A stretch of 21,160 nucleotides of DNA from Chryseosolibacter sp044507115 (GTDB taxonomy: Bacteria > Bacteroidota > Bacteroidia > Cytophagales > Cyclobacteriaceae): contig JBIQJZ010000039.1 of assembly GCA_044507115.1 (NCBI GenBank), positions 1-21,160 on the forward strand, read 5' to 3'. The notes beneath the pieces are model-generated. The model was not told the DNA's origin, searched no databases, and was given only the letters and a program-made list of their open reading frames with translations. Shown piece by piece: positions 13,338 to 20,416 of the stretch. Positions within the stretch are counted from its first letter, which is position 1, and every line of letters starts with the position of its first letter. The translations under genes were made by a program, and so were the position numbers.

Positions 13338-14560
13338 CCTACCCGGCAGGAAAGAATCGTGATGTCATCCTGGTACCCCTTCTTTCCTTTAAAGGCATCA
13401 AGTGCGACGATGATATCCTGGTGAATCGTTTTCAGATCCTTATTGTAGGTATGGTCCTGATTGAAATACTGTATGATCCGGTCGACGCCAAACTCCTGTC
13501 CCGATTCATTGACTGTCTCGGTGAGCCCATCCGTATAACAGAACAGGAAGAAGTCGTCAAGATCTGTTATGAAGCCTTCGTTGACAAACGGCAGCGGATG
13601 CATCGCTCCAAGAACAGTTGAACCATCCTCGAGAAGACGAATGCCTGCGCGTTTATCCCAAAGAATGGGCGGATTATGTCCCGCATTCACGTAGACCATC
13701 GTCTTCAGATGAATGTCGTAAATCGCGGCAAAGCAGGTAATAAATTTTTCCCCCTTCGTATTTTCTAGCACTTGAAAGTTCAACGCCTCGACGATATCCG
13801 TGAGATTAGGTGTCTGGCGCAGAAGCGTTCGCAGCGATGCCTGGAAGTTAGACATCATCAACGCAGCGGCGATGCCCTTTCCACTTACATCCGCGATGCA
13901 GATAAGAAACTGATTCTTGTTGATAGGAATGTAGTCGTAGTAGTCCCCTCCCACCATATCGTGCGGTAGATAACTCGCCTCGACTTTGAGCACTTCCGTA
14001 TTTGGAAGTGATTCGGGGAACATAAACTGCTGTACGTCACTTGCGATCTCCAACTCCTTTCTGAACGCCTCTTGTGCCAGCTGCTTGTTGGCCAGCTTCT
14101 TATTTTCAATCGCAACGATGATAATGTTACTCAGCGCCTGGATAAATCGCAATCCCGATTCCTCAACCTGTCCGTACTCGTCCTTATCGACCCCTCCGAC
14201 AAACACCAGGGCCAGAGTGTTGCTTTTGTGTGTAACCGGTATGACGATATCAAACTCTGTGAATTCACATTGTTCAAACTCCTTGAGATGAGTAATATCC
14301 TGGATGGTCTTGAACGCCGGCAACAACTTCACTGACTGAAACTGGTGATCGGTGCCGAAGCTCGCTTTGCAGTTCCACTCATCATCCAGAACAAAAAGCG
14401 CAAGCTTCTTGATCTGGAGGTTTGACCTCAGTGTGAAATTATAGATCTTATACAAAGAAGAAGCGGGCAGGTTGCTGTTAATAGCCTGCGTAATCTCCAG
14501 AAGCGCATTTAGCTCGAGCTCCTTGATTTCAACCTGTTTCCGTAAATCTTCCTGAGTCAT
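13334..14560 (-). CDS. GAF-like/PP2C (SpoIIE-type) serine/threonine phosphatase
   Basis: 408 residues. Residues 1-25 and 155-180 look like coiled-coil helices. Residues about 20-155 form a GAF-like sensor (LLEITQAINSNLPASSLYKI ... DIVIPVTHKSNTLALVFVGG). Residues about 190-408 are a SpoIIE/RsbU-type PP2C domain: MVGGDYYDY (Asp206), ADVSGKGIAAALMM (Asp224), NAGHNPP, FCYTDGLTE (Asp344) and GYQDDITIL (Asp398/399). All metal-binding aspartates are kept, so it should be active. Family knowledge: dephosphorylates anti-sigma-factor antagonists in partner-switching systems, responding to ligands of the sensor domain. No partner (STAS or RsbW-like) is seen in the window. Stop overlaps the deacetylase start. 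Confidence 0.92.
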   Translation of the reverse strand: MTQEDLRKQVEIKELELNALLEITQAINSNLPASSLYKIYNFTLRSNLQIKKLALFVLDDEWNCKASFGTDHQFQSVKLLPAFKTIQDITHLKEFEQCEFTEFDIVIPVTHKSNTLALVFVGGVDKDEYGQVEESGLRFIQALSNIIIVAIENKKLANKQLAQEAFRKELEIASDVQQFMFPESLPNTEVLKVEASYLPHDMVGGDYYDYIPINKNQFLICIADVSGKGIAAALMMSNFQASLRTLLRQTPNLTDIVEALNFQVLENTKGEKFITCFAAIYDIHLKTMVYVNAGHNPPILWDKRAGIRLLEDGSTVLGAMHPLPFVNEGFITDLDDFFLFCYTDGLTETVNESGQEFGVDRIIQYFNQDHTYNKDLKTIHQDIIVALDAFKGKKGYQDDITILSCRVG

Positions 14561-14568
14561 GATCCCGA

Positions 14569-14576
14569 CAAAGGTA
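14569..14576 (-). promoter_or_regulatory. Perfect -7 element before the SpoIIE-type phosphatase
   Basis: Minus-strand TACCTTTG is an exact TAnnTTTG. It ends only 8 bases before the start codon, which would give a very short or leaderless transcript. No TTG lies at -33. It suggests that the phosphatase-deacetylase genes are transcribed apart from the GT2 gene upstream. Confidence 0.4.
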
Positions 14577-14615
14577 AAAAATTAAACAAAGACATCCGGT
14601 AAGGTGGATGGGGGT

Positions 14616-15713
14616 TTAACGGGGACTGAATACGCGATTCTTCCACGAATACGGGCGGACGAACGACGCAGTCGCCACACCAATAACATAGAGAGGATAC
14701 AAGACCTGAAGGGCAAAGAATCCTTTCCATGTCCAGCGCACACTCAGGAATCGACACACCTGTAGCAGAAAGGCTGCTTCAAAGATCATCTTGAGCGAGC
14801 AGAGGAAGATGGCCTGGAGGATTGACGGTGTCAAAAGGCACACCCAATTGGCGACAAAGGCAACCTGAAAGAGCACTACCGCTACGGCACTTAGTCGGGC
14901 AACCCGCGAAGTATTAAATCGCCATTTTGAAGCCCAGCGAATACGTTGATCCAGGAACGCCCGCACGTCCGGCTGTGTGACCGTGGTGACCAATGCCTCG
15001 GGTGACGACAGGAATCGAACGCCCTCGGGGTAGCGCGCCTGAATCTTTCTCATAAGAAATTCATCATCTCCCGACGGGATATCAGAATTTCCGACGTAGC
15101 CGCGGACCTCCGAAAACGCCTTCTTCCGGAAGGCAAGGTTAGCCCCGTTGCACATGGTCGGAAGTCCCAATGAAGCTGTAGCAGCTCCGGTACCGACGAG
15201 ACTCGCAAACTCGAGGCCTTGCAGCACGGCGAAGAAAGATCTATCTCCCTCCATTCGCACACCGCCGAAGACAAACATGGACCGGGGATCGCGAAATTCA
15301 TAGCGGATGTGTTTGAGCCAATCCGGTAAAACGGTGCAATCCGCGTCAGTCATGGCTATGATAGACCCGCGGGCTGCGCGCACGCCGGCAGTAATGGCAT
15401 CTTTCTTACCCATTCCCAGATTGCCGACGACACGGACGTTCCTGGCTCCCGACCGGGCAATCGCTCCAAGTGTATCGTCTTCCGAATGGTCGTTGACGAT
15501 CACGATTTCAAACGCGTGATAACTCTGCCGGGATAAGCTTTCGAGTAATCTTCCGATTACCGCCTCTTCATTTCGCACCGCGACAATTACCGAAATCAAG
15601 GGATCCTTCCCGCCACGTGCGATCGATGCGGCGCGTACGGTCATCTTCCAGCCGACGAGCAGGACGATGAACAGAAGAAAATAGATAACAAAAATGACCG
15701 TCAGTATTATCAT
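14616..15713 (-). CDS. Membrane-bound family 2 glycosyltransferase
   Basis: 365 residues. One N-terminal membrane helix (residues 2-22), then a GT-A domain: LISVIVAVRNEEAVIGRLLE, VNDHSEDDT (Asp75), MTDADC (Asp123/Asp125, the DxD site), SGDDEFL (Asp216/Asp217), and Q256-R-I-R-W, the QxxRW motif of processive family 2 enzymes. Three to four hydrophobic segments at about 274-350 close the protein. Such enzymes, close to hyaluronan synthase/IcaA types, polymerise or transfer sugars at the inner membrane. The gene starts at 15713, divergent from ruvC; the two start codons are only 2 to 44 bp apart, so their promoters must overlap. Product polymer unknown. Confidence 0.92.
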   Translation of the reverse strand: MIILTVIFVIYFLLFIVLLVGWKMTVRAASIARGGKDPLISVIVAVRNEEAVIGRLLESLSRQSYHAFEIVIVNDHSEDDTLGAIARSGARNVRVVGNLGMGKKDAITAGVRAARGSIIAMTDADCTVLPDWLKHIRYEFRDPRSMFVFGGVRMEGDRSFFAVLQGLEFASLVGTGAATASLGLPTMCNGANLAFRKKAFSEVRGYVGNSDIPSGDDEFLMRKIQARYPEGVRFLSSPEALVTTVTQPDVRAFLDQRIRWASKWRFNTSRVARLSAVAVVLFQVAFVANWVCLLTPSILQAIFLCSLKMIFEAAFLLQVCRFLSVRWTWKGFFALQVLYPLYVIGVATASFVRPYSWKNRVFSPR

Positions 15714-15757
15714 CCGTGCGATTTCAGAAATTTATCCAGCCTGCCTATCTTGTCACC

Positions 15758-16336
15758 GTGGGAAAAGCAGTCAAGGAAAAGATCATACTGGGGCTTGATC
15801 CGGGCACAAACATAATGGGCTACGGAATAATTTCTATAAAAGGCAGCAGTATTCACCTGCTTCAATATGGAGTTATTCACCTCAGCAAGTACACCGGACA
15901 CGAACTCAGATTAAAAAAGATTTTTGAACGGGTTCTTGGACTGGTGGACGAATTCCACCCCGATGAAGTGGCGCTGGAGGCACCTTTTTTTGGTAAGAAC
16001 GTGCAATCGATGCTGAAACTCGGGCGGGCACAGGGGGTGGCCATGTCGGCGGCACTAGCCCGGGAGATACCAATCATGGAGTATGCCCCGAGGAAAGTGA
16101 AACAGTCTGTAACCGGAAACGGAAACGCCTCCAAAGAACAGGTCGCCAGAATGCTCATGGCACTTCTTTCCATTCAGGAACTTCCGAAACTGCTGGATGC
16201 CACGGACGCGCTGGCCGTCGCAGTCTGTCACTACTACCAGAAACGCGTCACGCGAGGTCCCGGCAAATCATGGGAGGCCTTCCTTAAAGCAAACCCCACC
16301 CGGGTCAAGCAGCTTCCTCGCAACGGAAGTCGCTAG
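15758..16336 (+). CDS. ruvC: Crossover junction endodeoxyribonuclease RuvC
   Basis: 192 residues from GTG at 15758; a longer reading from GTG at 15716 adds 14 residues (MRFQKFIQPAYLVT) and would start 2 bp from the divergent GT2 start, so the shorter form is preferred. Holliday-junction resolvase acting with RuvAB. Catalytic acids seen: Asp14 (LGLDPGTNIMGYG), Glu74 (VALEAPFFGKN), Asp147 and Asp150 (DATDALAVAVCHYY). DNA-contact region APRKVKQSVTGNGNASKEQV is typical. A C-terminal tail of about 30 basic residues extends past the E. coli form. One of two plus-strand genes. Its TAG stop overlaps that of the convergent flippase. Confidence 0.96.
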   Translation: MGKAVKEKIILGLDPGTNIMGYGIISIKGSSIHLLQYGVIHLSKYTGHELRLKKIFERVLGLVDEFHPDEVALEAPFFGKNVQSMLKLGRAQGVAMSAALAREIPIMEYAPRKVKQSVTGNGNASKEQVARMLMALLSIQELPKLLDATDALAVAVCHYYQKRVTRGPGKSWEAFLKANPTRVKQLPRNGSR

Positions 16337-17784
16337 TTTCGGACCGAATTTCCGGTTCCCTGAGCGGCGATCTCTCTGCGATATACCCACGCCAACAGCG
16401 CGAGACAAATAATCAGGTAGAAGGAATGTAGCATCAGCGGGGCGCGCGATCCAAACAGCGGCTCGCAAATGATGATAATCGCGAACATCAGCGCAGGAGC
16501 CACCAAAACCTTAAAGGCATTGTATCTGAACTCAAATTTGCCCTGCAGGCCCCAGCGGAGCATTCCGATTTCAGCCACGGCGGCAATCATCGAGGCAGCT
16601 ATCACGCCGAACAATCCAAAGCGATCGATAGCCGCCCACATCACAGATATTTTCAGGACGGAAATACCCAGATAAATGGCTGAAAGTGGTTTTGCGTATT
16701 TCAGAATATTATAGGGTGCGGCGAAAAACAAGCGAATAGCCCGGAAAATGTAGATCAGCGCGATATAGGGAACATACCGCACCGCCTCGTCATACCCAGG
16801 CTTCCGCACAAACCATTCGATTGCATACGGATATGTCAAGATACAACCACAAATAAGCACAAGTGTGACTGCAATGAGCCCGTGGTAATAGCGGTTAAAC
16901 TCCGGCGTCGAACGCTTTCTTTCCTGCGCCATCACAGTGCTTACCAACCTGGGGTAAAACGAATTGTGCAGACCGTTGAGAATGAATTCAATGACAAGCA
17001 AACATTTCACCGCAAAGTCATAGACCCCGACATCTGACAGCGCCAGGAAAAAGACCATAAAAATTCGGTCGAAATAGTTGATTACCCACTGAAGTAGCTG
17101 GTAAATAAACGTATAGAAATTGAAACTGAATGAACTCCGGAGTAAAGGAAAGTCAAAAGCTATCCCGAACTCCCGGAATATGCGGAAAAGCGCCCATGAC
17201 CCCGACAACACGGCTGCCAACAACCTTCCGCCTACTGGCCCAATCAACGTTTCAGGATACAGTTCCAGCCCAATGATCGTAGCACTCGCAATGATCCCGA
17301 ACGAAAGGACATTCGACCAGAGGTACAAGTCTGGCCTTTCCCGACTTTGCAGCAGGTTGTTATGCACTTTGAACAGCGCCTGGAAGATGCCGGTCGCCGC
17401 GGCCATGAATCCGTAGGGGCGGAAGGCAATATTCTGCTCGGTGAAAATATTCCGAAAGGCGAGTTCCCCGAAAATACTCGACACGACTCCCATCACTCCT
17501 CCGAGGAGTAGCATAAATACAAATGCAGAACTCACAAACGCTGAAAGTTTTGCTTTGTCGGATTTTAATTCGTGATAATGAATGTACAGGGATGTGTCAA
17601 AGCTATACGTCGTCAGAAGCTGAACAAAAAATGAGAAGCCAAAGTAAATCGCCAGCGCCCCAAAGTCAGATGTCGACAGATGCGTCACATAGAACGGAAG
17701 GAGGATAATCGCACTGGCCACAGGCAACGTACCGGCCAACGAATAGATTAGCGAGCTTCTTAAAAACTTCTTGCTGATGCGCAC
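16333..17784 (-). CDS. Wzx-type polysaccharide flippase (MOP/MATE superfamily)
   Basis: 483 residues, strongly hydrophobic with about 12-14 predicted membrane helices; the first is at 11-31 (LIYSLAGTLPVASAIILLPF). The N-terminus has the typical RSSLIYSLAGTL amphipathic start, and the loop FDTSLYIHYHE follows helix 2. Family knowledge: exports lipid-linked oligosaccharide repeat units across the inner membrane. Start is GTG at 17784: an in-frame TAA lies shortly upstream, and no ATG occurs near the N-terminus. It lies among glycosyltransferase genes, with the GT4 gene divergent 81 bp away. Which polymer it exports cannot be told; an O-antigen- or capsule-type repeat unit is likely. Confidence 0.92.
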   Translation of the reverse strand: MRISKKFLRSSLIYSLAGTLPVASAIILLPFYVTHLSTSDFGALAIYFGFSFFVQLLTTYSFDTSLYIHYHELKSDKAKLSAFVSSAFVFMLLLGGVMGVVSSIFGELAFRNIFTEQNIAFRPYGFMAAATGIFQALFKVHNNLLQSRERPDLYLWSNVLSFGIIASATIIGLELYPETLIGPVGGRLLAAVLSGSWALFRIFREFGIAFDFPLLRSSFSFNFYTFIYQLLQWVINYFDRIFMVFFLALSDVGVYDFAVKCLLVIEFILNGLHNSFYPRLVSTVMAQERKRSTPEFNRYYHGLIAVTLVLICGCILTYPYAIEWFVRKPGYDEAVRYVPYIALIYIFRAIRLFFAAPYNILKYAKPLSAIYLGISVLKISVMWAAIDRFGLFGVIAASMIAAVAEIGMLRWGLQGKFEFRYNAFKVLVAPALMFAIIIICEPLFGSRAPLMLHSFYLIICLALLAWVYRREIAAQGTGNSVRN

Positions 17785-17852
17785 CCGATTACTTTACTGT
17801 GCAAATTACTATGGTTTTGAATGAATTGAAGGTATACGCGTGAAAATATCTG

Positions 17853-17860
17853 TAGTTTTG
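17853..17860 (+). promoter_or_regulatory. Perfect -7 element before the plus-strand GT4 gene
   Basis: TAGTTTTG is an exact TAnnTTTG, ending 5 bases before the start codon at 17866. An upstream TTG at 17826-17828 is 24 bp away, slightly long for the usual spacing. Transcription would begin near the ATG, suggesting a leaderless message. Confidence 0.35.
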
Positions 17861-17865
17861 ACTTC

Positions 17866-19008
17866 ATGAAAAAAGTCCTGGTACTGGTCTTTTCCAACTT
17901 ACGTCACGATGCCCGCGTCAAGCGCCAGGTGAATTGGCTTAGGGAGAAATACGAAGTGACGGTTGTGTGTTTCGACGCCGATGACATGCCGGGTGTCAGA
18001 TTCGTCCGCATCAAACAGACAAAGCTCGGAATCGTTCGCAAGGCGTTGCTTGCCCTTTCACTCACGTTTAGGGCATACCGCACAGCGTACCACCTGTTCC
18101 ATGACTACGCGCACGTAGCACGTGAATTGAACGCACCATACGACGCGATCATTGCCAACGACATCGACACCCTTCCCCTCGCATTTGAAATACAGGCCGT
18201 CGCCAGGGTGGTGTTCGACGCGCATGAATATGCACCGCGCCACTTCGAAAACAACAGAACCTGGAGAATCTTTTTTCAGCGATTCTACATCGAGCTTTGT
18301 AAGCAGTACATACCACGTGTATCGGCAATGCTTACTGTCGGCGAGGGGTTGGCGCGCGAGTACGAAAAAAATTTCGCGGTCGCCCCGGTGATCATTACCA
18401 ATGCAAGCCCGTTTCATTCGCTGGTTCCTTCCCGTGTCAGCGCTGATAAGATCAGACTGGTCCACCATGGCATCGCGAATCCCTCGCGCCGACTTGAACT
18501 AATGGTCGACATGATGAAGCATCTGGACGAGCGGTTTACGTTGGACCTGATCCTGATGGTCTCGGATTTTGCCGCACCGCAGACAAGACTGTATATCGAT
18601 GAATTCCGGCGTCGCGCCGAGGCTGATCCACGGATCAGGTTTCTTCCTCCCGTCCCAAGCGAACAGGTCGTCACGCACATCAGCGAGCATGATATTGGTG
18701 TATTCCTGATTCCACCGGTGAACTTCAACTACGCGAATACGCTGCCCAACAAACTCTTTGAGTACATTCAAGCCAGACTCGGCGTTGCCATCGGCCCCAG
18801 CCCTGAAATGGCAGCGATCGTAACGCAGTACGCAAACGGCATCGTGGCTGACACATTTGACCCGGCGGATCTTGCCGGGAAACTCAATGCCCTCACGCGT
18901 GAAGACATCATACATTTCAAGGAACAGAGTGCGATCGCAGCGGGGGAGTTGAACGCGGAGAACAACGGTCTGCTATTCCATCGCGTGATCGAATCGGTGC
19001 TAAGTTGA
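17866..19008 (+). CDS. GT4-like glycosyltransferase (plus strand)
   Basis: 380 residues, GT-B fold. The N-terminal half opens KKVLVLVFSNLRHDARVKRQ (the R-D-x-R-V-x-R acceptor-side motif of many GT4-like proteins), then YDAIIANDIDTLPLAFEI and FDAHEYAPRHF. The C-terminal half contains KIRLVHHGIANPSRRLEL, the central IRFLPPVPSEQVVTHISEHD segment, and DIGVFLIPP ... NTLPNKLFEYIQARLGVAIG, the donor site with its E-x7-E-like acidic residues. No signal peptide. Likely builds the same envelope polysaccharide as the flippase and other transferases here (inference); linkage unknown. Its stop overlaps the convergent GT4 gene by 9 bp. Confidence 0.88.
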   Translation: MKKVLVLVFSNLRHDARVKRQVNWLREKYEVTVVCFDADDMPGVRFVRIKQTKLGIVRKALLALSLTFRAYRTAYHLFHDYAHVARELNAPYDAIIANDIDTLPLAFEIQAVARVVFDAHEYAPRHFENNRTWRIFFQRFYIELCKQYIPRVSAMLTVGEGLAREYEKNFAVAPVIITNASPFHSLVPSRVSADKIRLVHHGIANPSRRLELMVDMMKHLDERFTLDLILMVSDFAAPQTRLYIDEFRRRAEADPRIRFLPPVPSEQVVTHISEHDIGVFLIPPVNFNYANTLPNKLFEYIQARLGVAIGPSPEMAAIVTQYANGIVADTFDPADLAGKLNALTREDIIHFKEQSAIAAGELNAENNGLLFHRVIESVLS

Positions 19009-20385
19009 TTGGCTAAGGTGTTGACCGAGAATGGTTGCGAGCTGACCGGCGATTGCTTGTCTCGAGAAATCGCCGACAGGCACACGCGGGTGTTGTTCGC
19101 CCGGACTCCGCCATTGGCGGTACGTATCGCGGATAACGCGCCGCATTCCTTCCACATCATCGTCAGCCACCATCGTTCCCGCTTCGTAGCGATTCAGCAC
19201 GAATGCGGCATCTCCATCCAAAGGACCAACACCAAGCACCGGCAAACCTGTCGCGAAATACTCAAACAGCTTGCCTGGCAAGAATCCCGCTGCGTCCTTG
19301 TAGCCGCTTAGAATGAGCAGAAGAAGTGAAGACCTTCCATATAACTTCAGCAAGTCGCGGTGGGGGACGTTCCCTGTAAAGACAGTGACTCTCCGAAGTA
19401 TGTCATCCTGATGCACAAATCGCAGCACCTCACCGTGCACCTCACCATTGAACTCCAGTACGATGTCATTGGCAAATTCCTTCGACAACGCCACCTCGTT
19501 TGCAAGCGCCCGCAAGAAAACGCGCGGATCACACCGCTCGTTCACGATTCCCACATGCCGTATGACGAACTTGTCTGGCCGCTGCCAAACGAGGTCCCGA
19601 AAATCGTCTTCATCAAAACCATTTGTCAGCAATCGTACACGTCGTCCGGAGAGGGACTCAAAGCGTTTCTGATAAAACGGAGTGATCGTGATGATCTCAT
19701 CGGCGGTCGCCAGTACGCGTCGCTCCATTCGCTTGTGAAAACCTCGTACCAGTTGTGTAACGCGGAGGCTATCCCAAATTCCCCACTCCGTCCAGGGATC
19801 GCGGAAGTCAGCCAACCAGCGCAGATGTGGATACTTTCTCTTTAACCCCATGCCGATAAGGTGCATACTGTGCGGAGGACCCGTTGTGATCACGATTTGA
19901 ATACCATTATCCTTGAGATAATCGCCCAAAAATCTCACCGAAGGTTTGACCCAGAATACGCGCGGATCCGGCACGAAAAAATTACCGCGTATCCAGGCGC
20001 TGACGCGCTGGAAAAGTGACCCTTTCGCCGAGGGAACACTCCCAACAGACTTCGTCTTGCCGCCTGCGCCGAATAGCCTCGATAAACGGGCGAAAGCGTT
20101 GTACGGTTCCCATATCGGAAGCCGCAGCACTTCCGCCTCCGGCGGCACGTCGTCTTCCAGCGACGGGTCGCGCAGGGGAAACGCCGGATTCTCAGGTGTC
20201 AATACGTGTGGCTCCCACCCGTATGTAGGTAGATATTTCACAAACTTCAACCACCTTTGCACGCCACTACCTCCGCTAGGGGGCCAGTAGTACGTGATGA
20301 TTAATACCTTTTTTGAGAAAGCACGCGGAGACTCGTCAGTCAGTGATGTATGATCAGTGGTGAGTGGTGAGTGCGCCTCGCTCAT
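19000..20385 (-). CDS. GT4 family glycosyltransferase with a heptad-repeat-coded N-terminus
   Basis: 461 residues from ATG at 20385. A longer start at 20457 would overlap miaA by 41 bp and is less likely. The conserved domain starts about residue 20 (KKVLIITYYWPPSGGSGVQR), whose G-S-G-V-x-R loop is usual in this Bacteroidota group. It runs through IVITTGPPHSMHLIGMGLKR, WLADFRDPWTEWG, and the donor site GKLFEYFATGLPVLGVGPLD. The first 18 residues (SEAHSPLTTDHTSLTDES) are coded by a degenerate 7-bp repeat and look non-conserved. No alternative ATG lies between the repeat and the catalytic core, so the repeat must be translated. It starts 31 bp after miaA's stop. Sugar and linkage unknown. Confidence 0.9.
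   Translation of the reverse strand: MSEAHSPLTTDHTSLTDESPRAFSKKVLIITYYWPPSGGSGVQRWLKFVKYLPTYGWEPHVLTPENPAFPLRDPSLEDDVPPEAEVLRLPIWEPYNAFARLSRLFGAGGKTKSVGSVPSAKGSLFQRVSAWIRGNFFVPDPRVFWVKPSVRFLGDYLKDNGIQIVITTGPPHSMHLIGMGLKRKYPHLRWLADFRDPWTEWGIWDSLRVTQLVRGFHKRMERRVLATADEIITITPFYQKRFESLSGRRVRLLTNGFDEDDFRDLVWQRPDKFVIRHVGIVNERCDPRVFLRALANEVALSKEFANDIVLEFNGEVHGEVLRFVHQDDILRRVTVFTGNVPHRDLLKLYGRSSLLLLILSGYKDAAGFLPGKLFEYFATGLPVLGVGPLDGDAAFVLNRYEAGTMVADDDVEGMRRVIRDTYRQWRSPGEQHPRVPVGDFSRQAIAGQLATILGQHLSQST
20339..20373 (-). repeat. Five-copy heptanucleotide repeat inside a glycosyltransferase 5' end
   Basis: Read on the minus strand: CACTCAC, CACTCAC, CACTGAT, CATACAT, CACTGAC, five 7-bp units (35 bp), two of them identical and the rest degenerate. 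They lie 12 to 46 bp after the start codon. Seven is not a multiple of three, so gain or loss of a unit would shift the reading frame. Similar heptad tracts are, to my knowledge, scattered in some Bacteroidota and cyanobacterial genomes. Confidence 0.7.
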
Positions 20386-20416
20386 GATACTTGTTTTTTC
20401 CGCCAGGGTCGTAAAG

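Noticed and set aside
15710..15901. Minus-strand 63-codon frame overlapping ruvC and the GT2 start
   Set aside because: It overlaps the 5' part of ruvC, whose catalytic motifs are certain, and has no features of its own.
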